DNA of 64,000 nt from Phycomyces blakesleeanus NRRL 1555(-) (GCF_001638985.1 NW_017265146.1:1235125-1299124); one strand, 5' to 3'; positions 10,569 to 22,622 are shown, numbered from the stretch's first letter. Translations and numbers: made by a program. The notes: a model not told the origin generated them from the sequence alone.

Positions 10569-12758
10569 TTACATAAATTTTGCCCACAAAGGAGAATGGT
10601 AACTGGTCAAAGATATGTATCTTCCTGAATCCAGCACTGGCATAGTTGAAAAGATGTTGTCAATGAGAGTATTCTGGCTTGTTGTTGATTGAATAGTGTT
10701 AGGGAGCGTAGTAGTCATATTTCTGTTATTCATAAATTGAAGTAACGTCGTTTTCTTGATCGATTCTTTCGTGAAATCAACATTAAAGTCACCAGCAATG
10801 GTTATATGCATATACGTATGACTAACAACAAATTCTAGTGCTTCCATCAAGGTATTTAGTTGGCATAGTGGGGATACATATATGCTGCAATATAAGCTGC
10901 TGCTTAATATAAATAATGATATGCTTGTTGATCCACCTGCTTCATCAATGAACATTCTGGAACTGGTTGTATAAACCAAAGAATCGTCGTTTGAGTTGTT
11001 CGTACTAGGTAAAAGAGAGCTACGAATATAGCAGCAAGAACCAGAAACTCGTGCATTGGTTGAATGGCTATCTATGCGAGATATCATGGTGAAGTTTGGA
11101 ATATCATATTCTTCATTATTAGGCAGTGTCCAAGTTTCATTGCAAAGAATAATATCAGATGTTAAGTATACTTGATCGCTGGTTATCTGGTTTATATGTG
11201 CCCTCAAGCTTTGCACATTATGTGAAATTAGCTGTATATAATCACTTATTTCTTCCTTTTGTAGTTGGCTAAATGATAATCCCAACTGTATTGTCTGCTG
11301 TCTAATGAGCTCATTTTTCAATTGATTGTTTCGATCTTCTGCTATTGGTCCGGGCGGAACAAATCTGTTACCCTTGCATATTAGCTTTAAACCTTCTGCA
11401 GAAGTAGCTCTAGAACATGCAACATATAGGAGTGATCGAGACATTCTGTGTGATCCATGGTCAAATACAACAACTGATTTATATGTGCCTCCCTGTGACT
11501 TGTGTACAGTGAGTGCTTCAGCTGGAACAATTGGGAATTGTGTACGGGTTAGATGTATCTGACTTTTGATATTTCTGCGAATTATGTTACAGTGTGGTTC
11601 TATCATTGTCAGATCGTCTGAAATCCCAAGACTACATCGAATTCTTTGTTGCTGTCTCCTCAACTGCTTCCCACTTCTTTCATCATCAAACCTAATCCAC
11701 AATCTTAATGGCTTTCTTAAAACTGTAGAAGTAGATGTTTCAGAGGCAGTGCTGTCTGGTACAATATTTTGGCCATAATCAATCCTCTCCAAGATTCCAG
11801 TTGCACAATTGACAAGTCCATCCGCTGTATCTAGGTTTGCAGTCATCATATATTTTCCACTTATTTTTAGCAAAAGCGTTTTTATCAGACCCTGAACATC
11901 GGATTGCTTTGCATGATCATCGGCAGAATGTATGAGTCTTTGAATAGCAGTGCTATCCCTGCAATGTCCAGTTACTCGGTCAAAGGATTTGGAGATTGCA
12001 CCTTCAGTATTCAAGCTGGTAAGTATGTGTTGGTTTGTTTGCTGAACGTATGCATTTGTGTTAAACAGATATATCGGCTTTTGGTTACTGCTTTCAGATA
12101 AATTGTTTTCTTGAGCTACAAGGCTTGATGGTAATGTTCTTCTGCCAGTACTAATTTCCATTGCATCTTCAGGAGTTATTGAAGCCACTCGACTTTGGAT
12201 GATATGAATATCGCCTTCAGTCATTGACCCAATTGCCATGTTGTTTAAGGCTACTGCAAATGGAACATCGTCTCTTTGTCGCATTATCTCCGTTAATTTA
12301 TGAACTTTAAACAAATCCCAGATCTTGTACCCAAATAAGGATACAAATGGATTTGTATCTCTTGCATGGCTGGTGCTGTAAAGTTGTGTGTCCCCAACTG
12401 GTGGAAGTTGTAGGAAGTCACCAAATACAATAACTGATTTTCCACCAAAAGGAACTGATCTATCAAAAATATCTCGAAGTCTTCGATCAACCCATCCAAA
12501 TAGTGTCTCTCCTACCATACTGATTTCGTCAATAATAACCACTTTCAGGTTTGCAAGTGCAACACCCATTGAATGGGAGACGTCAGATGAGAGTGAGGAA
12601 AGACCTTCTCTTCCACGTTGTGTGACAGGAAGATGGAAGGCATTGTGCAAAGTTTGAGCAGATATGTTGAAAGCAGCCTTTCCCGTTGGAGCACAAAGAA
12701 GTACGGATGGTGTGCTCATATCTCTTTCTCTTGTTTTGTCAAACTCACGGACAAGACT
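10569..12758 (-). pseudogene. Helentron PIF1-like helicase body plus EEP endonuclease
   Basis: Same frame as the upstream Rep part, directly after the TAA; an internal ATG at 12719 could start a separate product. Helicase motifs in order: CAPTGKAAFNI (Ia), VVIIDEISMVGE (II), FGDFLQLPPV (III), EALTVHKSQGGTYKS (V), LLYVACSRAT (VI). From about 230 residues before the end an EEP fold follows: ISHNVQSLR, ILCNETWTL, ITIAGDFNVDF, LIDNIFST and a final SYHSPLW. In most EEP enzymes that last motif is SDH; here the Asp is Tyr while the His is kept, which may weaken activity. The frame ends within a few residues of that motif, the normal end of such a domain. Confidence 0.88.
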
Positions 12759-15700
12759 TTAATAAAGTGCTTTTATCAATAGACTTTTTCCAGTGCCGGC
12801 TCCTCCCGTTACAAAATGATAAAACGGTGTATGTTGTTGATCAGATATAGAGCTGTTGCTGTTACGAATATGATCAGTAACATGGTACAAGTATTGTCTC
12901 TGCTGCAAGTTCAGCATTGATAAAAGCTCTTGATATTCAGTATTATTTAACCACTTTGGAATATTGATTTTTTCAAGGTAGGTTAATCGATTGTTCTGTG
13001 TAGCTCCATTTGGATTTAATTCGATTGTTAAATCTGTTGTTCTGTGATACTCTCCTTCTTCATTGTCATCAATATCTAGCGTGTAACGTCTGAAATCGTT
13101 TTCAGCAATAGGTGGGGCTAGGGTATCTGTGTTTCCAATGGGTTCATCTTCTCTTTCTGTATCCATGTTACTACGTTCAAGTGAAGCCATTTCAAAATAA
13201 CCTTCTAGTACATCATCGTTAACCTGACAAAATTCTTTTTTTGCTAGCAGAATAGTCTCAGAATTCTCTAGAAAAACTTCCTCGCAGTTGATACTTAAAA
13301 GGTCTTCTTCTTCATTTCTCCAACTTTTGAACAGCATCAATAAGCAACGAAAGTACTCGTCAGCATCTTGATCAATATTAAACTTGTAGTAACGTAGGAC
13401 ACGCGGCTTAGTTCTTTTTCTAATGTAGCCTTGGTTTTCCAAAAGACAATACACTTGGCCTGGCTCTCCATAAAGCGTGTTTTCGTTATTATTCTGTTGA
13501 ATATGGTCTTCTTGGTCTTCTATGGGCTCATAATAAGTATCATTATTTATGTCATTGTGATCGATATAATTAGTTGCAGTATTTCTTGATGGTTGCTTTT
13601 TTGAAAACTCAAAATAAGCAGCAAACTGTGCCAAGGTCAAATTCTCCAAATCTTGGGGCCTACAAATGTAATGCTCAATTAATCCTGGTTCAAAGCAGCT
13701 GGTAGAATCGGGATCCATTGCTACAAGTTCAGACTGCTTCTTTAATATGTGGAGTCGGTTTTCTGGTCTGCTTGTTGGTATAAATACTGTAGCTGTGCTC
13801 GCTTCTGACATTCGAATTCGTAGTAAGTTGTATGCTGCTTCTTGAGCAGATATCTCACTAGCATTGTAATAGGTCGCAGCAAGTGACCTCATCATATTAA
13901 AAGGTGTCGAGCTACTGTCATCTTTGTGCTTATTGTAAATTTCTTCAAGCGTCTTACTTAAGCCTCTATCAGCCTTGTTTATATAGTCAACTACATATGC
14001 GCAGCAAGCATATGGATCGAGAATGAATTGAATATCCATATTTGATCTGAACATACTGAAAATTTTTTCGTTATAATTATTTATCATGACTTCGTTCGGT
14101 TGTCGTTTTATCATGATTTTGTTCATTTTAAGAGTATTGCGGATAGACAGTATGTATTCATCAATAGATGTGATATCAACAGCTATTAAGAAACCATCAA
14201 AACTCATGGCTGACGTTTGAAGAGCTTCATAATGTTCTTGGAGATATCCTTTGATGCGAGTCATATTTTGCTTTAATTTGGTAATCGTAGTTTCTGATAG
14301 ACCTTCGTTTTCAGTTATTGGGCATAATATCCGAGTTCTGTCCATAGGATAAAATGGAATATTAAATCTGCAAATTGTAATATTGTTTCTTTTTCTTTGG
14401 CAAGTAGATGTGTGCATATGACATTGCCTTTTCAGCAATTCTTTCCAGGTGTCCTCGTTACAGCGATATTCCTGTTGATGATGCGGTATTTCACCCCATT
14501 GTCTCTTACAAGTAATCATACTATCAACAAATTCACAGATTTTTCTTTTCATATCCTCATGAACAGATTCGTCTGTCCGTTGGTCAGGTTCGTACTTTGG
14601 AGCGCCCTCAAGCCATACAAGCATATGAACATGAGGCGAGCCTCTATGCTGGAATTCTATTCGGAAGTAATATTCATTAATGGAATGATTTCCAAAAGGC
14701 CCATATGGTGCTTTCCATGTTTTCTTCAGCTGTCTAAATCGATAGTCAAAGTATCGTGCACATGTTATTGGGTCTTGCTGAATCAGTTTGGCTTTTTCAT
14801 CATATGTCATTTGCTCCGCCTGTTCTTCTGTAATAGCAACTCCATCAGTTACAAGTTTTAAAATGCATAATAGCTCAGGCCAACTTGCTTCTGCTGCAGA
14901 TAGAGTTACAAAAATTGTTGGGATACCAAATTGTCTAACCATTGCCAAAGGATTTTTCTTCTCGTTTTTCCAATATTCTGCAGTAGAACGGATACCACTA
15001 AATGTCTTATAAGCCTGGTCTTTACTGAGTAATCCATCAATACTGTCATTATTTAAGAAGTCGGATGCAACGTATGGTACATTGTTGGAGAGTTTTGTTT
15101 TCTTCCGGAGAACTGTATTTAGGTTATTGTACATTCTGACTATTTGATTTTTTCTGTCCATATACAGTATATACTCTACTCTTTGTGCTGCTCTACGATC
15201 GAATCTCCTTGCAATGGACTTTGTCAGGAAAGAGTAAGTCAGAGTATCAGTAGATAATCGCTGGCCACAGAAGATTTGAGGAAAAGCCAAAAAGTCGCTG
15301 TCTTTATCAGTCAAAATAGACAAAGGGATTCTTTCATCTCCAGGCGAAAGTCTGAGAGCTTCGTGATCTGAAACTATAGCCGTTTCCTGCTCACTAGAGT
15401 TTATTGATTCGTGTTCGGTACTACTTTCTTCATTTCCTTCAAAGTCTTCAACCCTATCAACCTCTTCTACGTTTTCAGTATCATTATTGGCAACCTCTTG
15501 TACCCAATTATCACTCAAGGAGATATTATACTCTTGATAGAGTGTTGTTGACTGTAGAAATAGTGCTGCTCTCCAAACTTTAGCGAGACTTATATTTCCT
15601 CTGATATAGTCTTTGATATAACGCATCCTACGAGCTAAACTCAAGTGAATTGTATTTGAGTCGTCAAGATTACGAGGAAGTAATGAAACCGTTGTATCAA

Positions 15701-16934
15701 CATTAACAGGTACGTTGATAATACCGCCTTTACTTCTATACTGCCCAGTTAGTCCTTTGTGTGTCCATATAGACTGGAAAACGTGTCGAGGTGCAACAAG
15801 TCTTTCTTCTAATCTTGTCAGGTCGTCTAGACAAACGACATGATCAGGAAAGTGGAGACCATTAGAGAGAGCAAGAGTTGGAAGTGTTTTTTTCTTAAGT
15901 GATGTTTTACAGGTAGGACATAGTGGAATATTGTCTATAATATCTTCACCAACGAAAGTGCTTGGTATCTTATGATTGTCAATTGCCCAAAAGGTTTTCT
16001 CAACAATATCTTGTGAACAACCCCAATTGCCTGTAAGAGCGGTTCTTTTTACTGAAGATATATCTTTTTGAAAGAAAAGGCCTCCACAACATCCGCATAC
16101 GCATGTAGGACCCTCTCTGATTGTTGATTCATACTTTCTTTGTATACTACTCCAATTATTTGTGCCAACGTCATTCAGTCTACGCCTTCTTACTACTCGC
16201 TCATTCTCTTCAATAGCTCTACTTTGTCTACTACGCCTATACTCGCGCATATATTCTGCTCGAGAATTATGGTTCTCCTCTTCTGTCTCTGCCGCTTCTG
16301 TCTCCACTACTTCTGTTCCTACTACTTCTGCTTCCACTGCTTCTGCCCGAACTACTTCTATTTCAGCTGTAAGTCTGCGTCTGCGTCGATACTCCCGCAT
16401 ATACTCGCGCATATATTCTGCTCGAGAATTATGGTTCTCCTCTTCTGTCTCTGCCGCTTCTGTCTCCACTACTTCTGTTCCCACTACTTCTGTTCCCACT
16501 ACTTCTGCTTGAATTACTTGTGCTCTCACTACTTCTGCCTGAACTACTTCTATTTCAGCCGTAAGTCGGCATCTGCGTCGATACTCCTGCATATACTCTG
16601 CACGAGAATTACTAATATTCTCTGCTTCTACTGTCTCAACTACTTCTATTTCAGTTATTTGTTGGCGCCTGCGTTGATATTCTCGCATATATTCTGCACG
16701 AGAAGTATTAATATTCTCTGCTTCTACTGTTGCTATCACTTCCATTTCTGCAGTTCGCAGGCGATTCCGCCGATACTCTCGCATATACTCTGCTTGAGAC
16801 ATTGAATTCCGTTGTTGTGTTTCTGTTTCTGATGTTTCCACTTGCAATGATTGCCGACGATTACGCTGGTATTCTCTCATGTATCTTCGTCTTCTTTCAG
16901 CCCTTTCTTCAGGGGTAACAGTGTGTCTAGGCAT
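12759..16934 (-). pseudogene. Helentron Rep and start of helicase (ends at in-frame TAA)
   Basis: Start chosen at the ATG 16934 (MPRHTVTPEERAERRRR). About 1391 residues. Residues 10-250 hold six copies of a repeat headed by AEYMREYRRRR. A Cys cluster (CVCGCCGG, then CPTC) near residues 280-350 resembles the Cys-rich domain found at the N-terminus of Helitron proteins. The HUH nuclease motif FQHRGSPHVHML lies near residue 768, and the paired catalytic tyrosines (YVVDYINKADRG) near residue 980. The Walker A site GGAGTGKS of the helicase is near residue 1378. Thirteen residues later a TAA at 12761-12759 stops the frame, which continues after it without any shift. A CAA to TAA change would explain it. 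Rep could still be made as a protein lacking the helicase body. Confidence 0.88.
16190..16920 (-). repeat. Coding tandem repeats in the Helentron N-terminus
   Basis: Six units each encode AEYMREY followed by an Arg-rich stretch and a Glu/Val/Thr-rich linker. Two of the units (around 16250-16340 and 16420-16510) are nearly identical at the DNA level, including GAGAATTATGGTTCTCC, so they were duplicated recently. Confidence 0.85.
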
Positions 16935-16979
16935 TTTGTACTTTATAATAATATAATATAAGAGTAAAAGTAAGAGCAA

Positions 16980-19170
16980 GAAGAAAGTATAATATGCTTA
17001 GTAAGCTATAAAGAAGAATCAAAAGCGTCACGTGGTTAAAGTGTTTACATTTTTACTAGTAAAATTCTTACAAACTTTCACTGCTTAAAATTGGAACAAA
17101 CTCCGCATACAAAATTGTTACAAAATCATTGTTTACATTGTTACGGATTACCCCTTTTTCTTAGGCTTTCTAACTCCGTAAACTCCATATAGAACGCCAA
17201 AAAAGAGAGTTGGTGTGGAACTTCATAATAGGAGCACAGTAATACTTAGGGTTACCGAAATTACATATCCACATCAAATGATCATTAGAATTTCCATATT
17301 TTGCTAAAGCAAAAGCAAAAGCAAAAGAAATACCGTCTTTAAAATATTTCGTCTTAATTTGCCTATTTTTACTTAACCAACACATTTCTGAAAGCATATA
17401 TATTAGATAGATTTAATACTGTGTGTGTCTCAATGTAAAAGATTAGATGATATATAAATACTTTATATATAAGCAAGTGTACAATAATAAATATAATTGG
17501 GAGATTTGAAATCAGAACAGAACGGAAAGGCAAAAAGACAGCCGTTTTGCGAGGAATATCCATCAAGAATATGCTCTCTAGGCAAAACAGTAAGTCTTTT
17601 TACTCTATCAAAGCTTCTTATAAAGATAGCTTGGTCTTCTTGTTACAAAGAAAAATGTATCTATTCCAAGCAAATGAATGGTACTGCTAGGTTCAACTAA
17701 TTTATATCACATGTATGTATATTAAAGTTTCTCCTTTAAGTTACAGCTATTACTACAGCTCTAGCATTATTTTATATTTAAGGAGGTCAATATGCTTAGA
17801 ATCTTTTTGAATTCGTCATTTGGATCAAATTTCTTTTTCAAAAAAAAAGGTACGATTATTTTTGTCAAAATACCGAAATTATGCATACAAAATTAACTAC
17901 GGATAAGAATTGGACAAGCTAATGTACTCTACTGCTATAAGTAGTATGATGAGGCATATCACTATCCATGCGCTTAAAGTTGTTTTATTATGATTGATTG
18001 TGCATTGACAAAAATATCCAAAACTTTCACCCTGAAAAACTATAGTTATTGAAGATTTGTCTATTTGCACCAAAAGTCCATTTTCGATACCCACTTTCAC
18101 TCAGACGAACATCAAGAAAATGGCCGGAAAATTTTCTATTTACTATCTTAAGTAAAGTTGTGTAGAAAGTAAATATAGTCTGGCTGATAGTTGTCTGCCC
18201 ACGAATAGCCTAATATTGAGTGAGATATCGATGTTTCTTAAAATAGCGTAATTTATAAAGAAGTGTATAAAAAAGGCAATATTTCTATATGCACCACATA
18301 AGCGATAAAAGTTGCTTACATTCGGACATTGAGATATGTGTGCCCAAATTGATCTTATAAGTATGTCAGGTTTTGTTACCATTCCATCACAGGATATATC
18401 AAGATAATAATAGTGTCTGTATAGAATAAATAGCAATTGGCTTTGATTCTTGATTAATTATATACCACCACAGTAATTGCTCGGATTGTCAGGCTGAATT
18501 CAGAATGCTTGTGAGGAAGGACTTCCATATAAATATAATTTCTTTCTCTATGGGAAATGCGTAGTGATTCCGATGGGAATTTTGGAAACCTCCTATAGGG
18601 ATTTTCCAAAATCGCCACTTCTTTTCCATAGTAGTGCTTAATAAGTGCGGTCTTTGTTCTTTTAAAAGATTCGTATTTTTATTGTTACGTTTGCAAATAC
18701 CAATTGTTAGATAAAAGTAGGGGGGTTTTACTATCGACTTGTTGGAATCTATGGATTATGATGAGCTATGGTATGTATGTATATATATATGTTTTTTTTT
18801 GTGTTTCTTGCAACCTTTTTCTATATAATTTATTTCCAATTACATATGGGAAGCAGAAACAAATCACTTTCTTACTTTCTTACTTTGTTTGTTTGTTTGT
18901 TTGTTTCTCCTTGTCCTTATTTGAGCAAAAAAATAAGGGCAATACGTTACGCAAATCGAACAAACAAGGTGTCAATCTCTTATGCTCCGTACTACATCGC
19001 TTTTTCTTAGATCAAATGAATCAAAGTGATAATATCAACTAAAGGTCAAATACATATACATCTTTATATATATATGTGCCTTTCTAATACAATTTGTATA
19101 TTCAGATTTAAATATATATATATATATATTATTATATTTGATTGTGAGCAAACAAAGAATCCAAAAACAA
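16980..19170. other. Intergenic, no gene recognised
   Basis: About 2.2 kb of AT-rich DNA between the Helentron and the next F-box gene. The stretch from 17167 to about 17209 resembles 59083-59125 (see findings). The 3' part (about 18830-19030) resembles the region upstream of other F-box genes. No open frame here has a recognisable motif. Confidence 0.5.
18951..19020 (+). repeat. Distal conserved upstream block of F-box genes (before 19361)
   Basis: Contains GTCAATCTCTTATGCTCCGTA. Related versions occur before the F-box genes at 22623 (22195-22260), 35097 (34718-34785) and 52669 (52276-52345). Function unknown; either regulatory or carried along by duplication. Confidence 0.5.
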
Positions 19171-19245
19171 ACTGACTGCGCCCTGTACGTCTTAATGGTT
19201 ACTCCAATGATTTAAGTGTACCCGTATTTGTAACTCACTATGAAT
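19171..19245 (+). promoter_or_regulatory. Conserved upstream block of F-box family (copy before 19361)
   Basis: Motifs in order: CCTGTACGTCTT, GGTTACTCCAATGATTTAAG, TACCCGTATTTGTAACTC. About 115-190 bp before the ATG. Confidence 0.6.
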
Positions 19246-19360
19246 TTCCCGCAGTTTTCCTCTTCTTCTGCTTCTATGTACTTGTATAAATTCTTATGAT
19301 CTGTCTATTTGTTTCAACTTGTTTTTATTTAACTTTACCTTTTTATCTATAGCTATAATT

Positions 19361-21247
19361 ATGACAGCGTCAAAACTACCATCCGAGATTCTTTCACAGA
19401 TTGCTGACCTTCTATTGACAGACGATAAAATTTCGAGTGCCATTACTTGCAAGGCATGGAGATATCCGTTTCAAGATTCTCTCTGGAGAGATATACGTAT
19501 AAGTTCCATGGAATCCCTACAGCACATCTACAACACCATTAAAACCTCCAAAAATACGCCCACTTTTCACGGTCTATTAGTCCATAGTCTACGGATATGT
19601 GGAGACTACCCGGTACCAAATACCCAACAAGATGAATTGCTTAAATTCCTGCCAAATTTAAAGCACCTTGACCTAAGGCATATCAAATACAAAGATATCA
19701 ACAGAATAATGGCAGAATCGAATGATACATGGAAGTCCCTAGAGAGTCTAATAATTCAAGACATTACAACTACAGAACCAGAAGTAGCTACAGACTTTAT
19801 TGAATCTTTAAAGACATGCCGCATGCTCAGAAATTTAGAGTTTTTTACGCTGAAACGAAATGATCCAATCCTGTTTAATATGAATCACTTTGAAAACCTG
19901 CATCAAAACTTACAACTCCTGTCGTCCATCAAAGCCCATTTGGCTCTCAATGAAGACATTTCATCTACACTAGGCACGATTCCAGATACAACACCAGTAT
20001 TATCCTTGACCAGTCTCGATATAAAATTGGGTCAATGGGACCCTCTCTGGCTGTACTATTTTAGCTACAAATATCCAAACTTGCATTCATTCAAATTGGA
20101 TGTTTCGGATATGTTTCCAGGGTGGATACATTATGATCAGATGCAAGTAATTATCTCACACTTCCAATCCAACCCAAACGCGCTCCGGCACCTGGAATCA
20201 TTCGAATTCATAACGAAGGCCATTGCAGAGTGGACTCATCTTGTTTTCTGGGAATTCATTTGTCCATTAAGAGTTCCAGTCAAGAACCTAAAGTACAAAG
20301 CACAACGCAACAACGGTGATGTACAGCTGTACGCGATGACTTTAAAAAGATTTCTGCAGTCCTTTTCGGAAACACTCGAGACTCTTTCCGTTGACGGAAG
20401 TGCATTCTTTGATATAAAGCGAAGTCCGACACTTTATCTCTCCTCTCACTCTCCGTTTTTGAAGGATCTTCATATCGAGTCTTGTGGCGTGTCGCTCAAT
20501 CTAGACAGCGTATTGAACAACTGTACAGCCTTGAAGCGCTTGAGGTATTTCGGCGGGCAGTTATTGAATAATTCCAACACGACAAATCAAGATACAGAAG
20601 AACGCCAAAATCATGGCTTACAGATATTGGAGCTGCGCCAGGTTGTTACAAGCGCTTCCGTACTTGGTAATATATCTTACAGGTGTAGACGTCTACAATA
20701 TATGAACTTGAGCTCTTTGTCGATCAGTGGATTTATCTCAGAAATATCCGGGCATTTGCTCCTCGATATGCGCCACACTTTTTTCAAGGTGCTACATCTC
20801 GCCCAAATCAAATACTACTCATCTTACAAACACGATGTAAAACCCGCTATTAGTATGACACTTTTGTCGCAAGTAAATTATCCCTCTCGATCAGATAAAA
20901 GGAACGAAGAAAATTACGAAGAAGCCGATTCGAAATCTCCTATAATATCCTATCACAAAATTGCTTGGTTTCACACTTTTCTTGACATTGAATGCAAAAA
21001 ATATACCAGGATAGGCATCATACAACTCTCCGAACAGGAATCCAGTGCCGCAATGGAATACTATCAAAACTTTAAATCCAGAAAAGATAGTAATACAATA
21101 GAAGATGACCCTGAGAAAGGTTGGAAAGGTGATCTTTGTAGAGGTTATGGTGAAATAAGATGTGGTCATGTAGAAAAGTATACTATTCCTGAACTTTCAA
21201 CAAATGACAAAGACTTTTGGGAAAACCTGTACAATAAACTATTTTAA
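19361..21247 (+). CDS. F-box/LRR-like protein, subfamily ending in NLYNKLF
   Basis: Single-exon gene, about 628 residues. The ATG at 19361 is chosen because the conserved family start (M-x-A-S-x-L-P) begins here; the upstream frame is AT-rich and has no other ATG. The F-box covers residues 5-45 (LPSEILSQIADLL, CKAWRYPFQDSLW) and would bind Skp1 in an SCF ubiquitin ligase. The middle 400 residues hold irregular leucine-rich repeats (LPNLKHLDLRH, LETLSV, CTALKRLRYFGG, CRRLQYMNLSSL) that probably form a substrate-binding arc. The C-terminal module shows IAWFHTF, LSEQESS, LCRGYGEIRCGHVEKY and FWENLYNKLF. Its closest subfamily relatives here are the gene at 32221 and the 5' half of the pseudogene at 8648. 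The target substrate is unknown. Confidence 0.85.
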   Translation: MTASKLPSEILSQIADLLLTDDKISSAITCKAWRYPFQDSLWRDIRISSMESLQHIYNTIKTSKNTPTFHGLLVHSLRICGDYPVPNTQQDELLKFLPNLKHLDLRHIKYKDINRIMAESNDTWKSLESLIIQDITTTEPEVATDFIESLKTCRMLRNLEFFTLKRNDPILFNMNHFENLHQNLQLLSSIKAHLALNEDISSTLGTIPDTTPVLSLTSLDIKLGQWDPLWLYYFSYKYPNLHSFKLDVSDMFPGWIHYDQMQVIISHFQSNPNALRHLESFEFITKAIAEWTHLVFWEFICPLRVPVKNLKYKAQRNNGDVQLYAMTLKRFLQSFSETLETLSVDGSAFFDIKRSPTLYLSSHSPFLKDLHIESCGVSLNLDSVLNNCTALKRLRYFGGQLLNNSNTTNQDTEERQNHGLQILELRQVVTSASVLGNISYRCRRLQYMNLSSLSISGFISEISGHLLLDMRHTFFKVLHLAQIKYYSSYKHDVKPAISMTLLSQVNYPSRSDKRNEENYEEADSKSPIISYHKIAWFHTFLDIECKKYTRIGIIQLSEQESSAAMEYYQNFKSRKDSNTIEDDPEKGWKGDLCRGYGEIRCGHVEKYTIPELSTNDKDFWENLYNKLF

Positions 21248-22194
21248 AAAGGAAAAGAAATAATAAACGATCTTGTATAAAGCCATTCTATGTACTTTTG
21301 ATAGAGGATTATAGACATTGGGAGTGAGGAGAATTATGTATTAAAAAAAATAAGCTTTTGATACTAATGTGAAGCCGAATTTGTATTCATTTGGATCAAT
21401 AAATGGCACAAAATGGTTAATATTTATATGCACTAATGAGTATATAGAAAAATAGTGCCTGAGATAGTCTGTTACAGGTCAAATAATGTAATATTCCAAA
21501 GGCTTGATGGCATAAAAATCTATCATATAGTTAATGGGAATAAGAAGAATTAGATAAAGAGGATTCTATACTAACATTTGCTGGAATTATTCATATAATG
21601 AATTCTCTTTGGGTTTTAAAGAAAGTGATGCTTGTAATTTTACAGAATATTTGAAGCACAAAGTATCGAATTATAAATACTGAATAAATCATTTAGAAAC
21701 CGCACAATCTAACTGAGATGAGATAAAGTGGAATATCTTCAATTGGCAGACTAGAATATGAAAGCTTATATTATATACCAGCGAAACACATATAAGAAGT
21801 TCCTAATTAATCACAGAAATAAGTACTTGGCGAAACATGGATATAGTTGTTCAGTTCATAAAAATGAAACGATTTGACCTATTGACTTTATTTTCTACTC
21901 GGTGAGATAATCTGAATAGCACTATTTAATCAATAGACATTTCTGTCGGTATTGTTGTTCTGGATTTGATGTTCAATCAGCAGGTCTATAGCCTTTTTGC
22001 TAACAATTCTTGGCGTATTTCTCTTAATGTGTTCTGTGTTCCTTATAGCCTTCAGTTTTATAATTCATCCATTGTTACACCCAGAAAGCAGAAACTAATC
22101 TTCTTGGGTGTCTGTTATTCCTTTCAAGATTACCAAATTAGCCTTCTTTTATTCTCTTTCGTTTTTTTTGTCCTCCCATAAAAAAAGAGGGGAT
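21248..22194. other. Intergenic with distal conserved block
   Basis: AT-rich 3' flank of the F-box gene. From about 21960 the sequence resembles 34480-34645 and 54793-54958, sharing GATGTTCAAT, TGTTCCTTATA and TTCATCCATTGTTACAC in the first two. No gene seen. Confidence 0.5.
21960..22130 (+). repeat. Far-upstream conserved block, copy 1
   Basis: Shared with 34480-34645 (for example GTGTTCAATCAGCAGGT there, ATGTTCAATCAGCAGGT here; CATCCATTGTTACAC in both) and more weakly with 54793-54958. It lies 500-650 bp before F-box starts at 22623 and 35097. Confidence 0.6.
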
Positions 22195-22310
22195 GTGTTA
22201 CAAAAGCCAAGCAAATTAGGCTTCAGCCTCATATGCTCCGTAGCACACCACTTTAATAAAAGCCAAACTCCCAAAAAAATATCTACCTGATAATAACAAC
22301 TGGACCCAAA

Positions 22311-22311
<1 letters not shown>

Positions 22312-22351
<40 letters not shown>
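22312..22351. repeat. (TA)20 microsatellite
   Basis: Perfect TA dinucleotide run upstream of the F-box gene at 22623; shorter TA runs occupy the same place before 19361, 35097 and 52669. Confidence 0.95.
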
Positions 22352-22353
<2 letters not shown>

Positions 22354-22420
22354 AGACACCGTTTGTAAATACAAGCTTTCTATTTTGGCATATACATCGC
22401 ATTATTTGTGTGTAAAGATT

Positions 22421-22490
22421 TAGCCAAGCCTTCTATAACTTGGCTTACTCCAATGATTCAATTGTACCAATAGTTGTAGCCAGCTATATC
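22421..22490 (+). promoter_or_regulatory. Conserved upstream block of F-box family (copy before 22623)
   Basis: Contains GGCTTACTCCAATGATTCAA and TGTACCAATAGTTGTAGC, a more diverged version of the block seen before five other copies. Confidence 0.55.
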
Positions 22491-22622
22491 AGTTGTTCAA
22501 AATAGCTATTCTTGTTGTTGTTTAGGCTTTATATAAAAAACACTAATATATACTCCAAGCTATTATGTATATAAATTAATTAAAAAGAAAACTATTTCTT
22601 TTGGTCTTCAATTATTACCAAT

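Larger units (their letters stand above)
10569..16934 (-). mobile_element. Helentron-type Helitron (Rep-PIF1 helicase-endonuclease), coding part
   Basis: Minus-strand coding region of a rolling-circle transposon, about 2.1 kb of residues in one frame interrupted by a single TAA. Domain order: tandem YMREY repeats, Cys-rich N-terminal domain, HUH Rep nuclease, PIF1-like SF1 helicase, C-terminal exonuclease-endonuclease-phosphatase (EEP) domain. The C-terminal EEP is the mark of Helentrons rather than plain Helitrons. Rep nicks and joins single strands, the helicase unwinds, and the EEP is thought to aid integration. It sits between F-box copies and is probably inserted in the cluster. The exact ends (hairpin, short inverted repeats, target) were not found. 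The coding region is otherwise long and open, so the insertion appears young. Confidence 0.9.

Noticed and set aside
14397..16805. Plus-strand open frames inside the Helentron
   Set aside because: Shadows of the minus-strand Rep gene, whose motifs are unmistakable.
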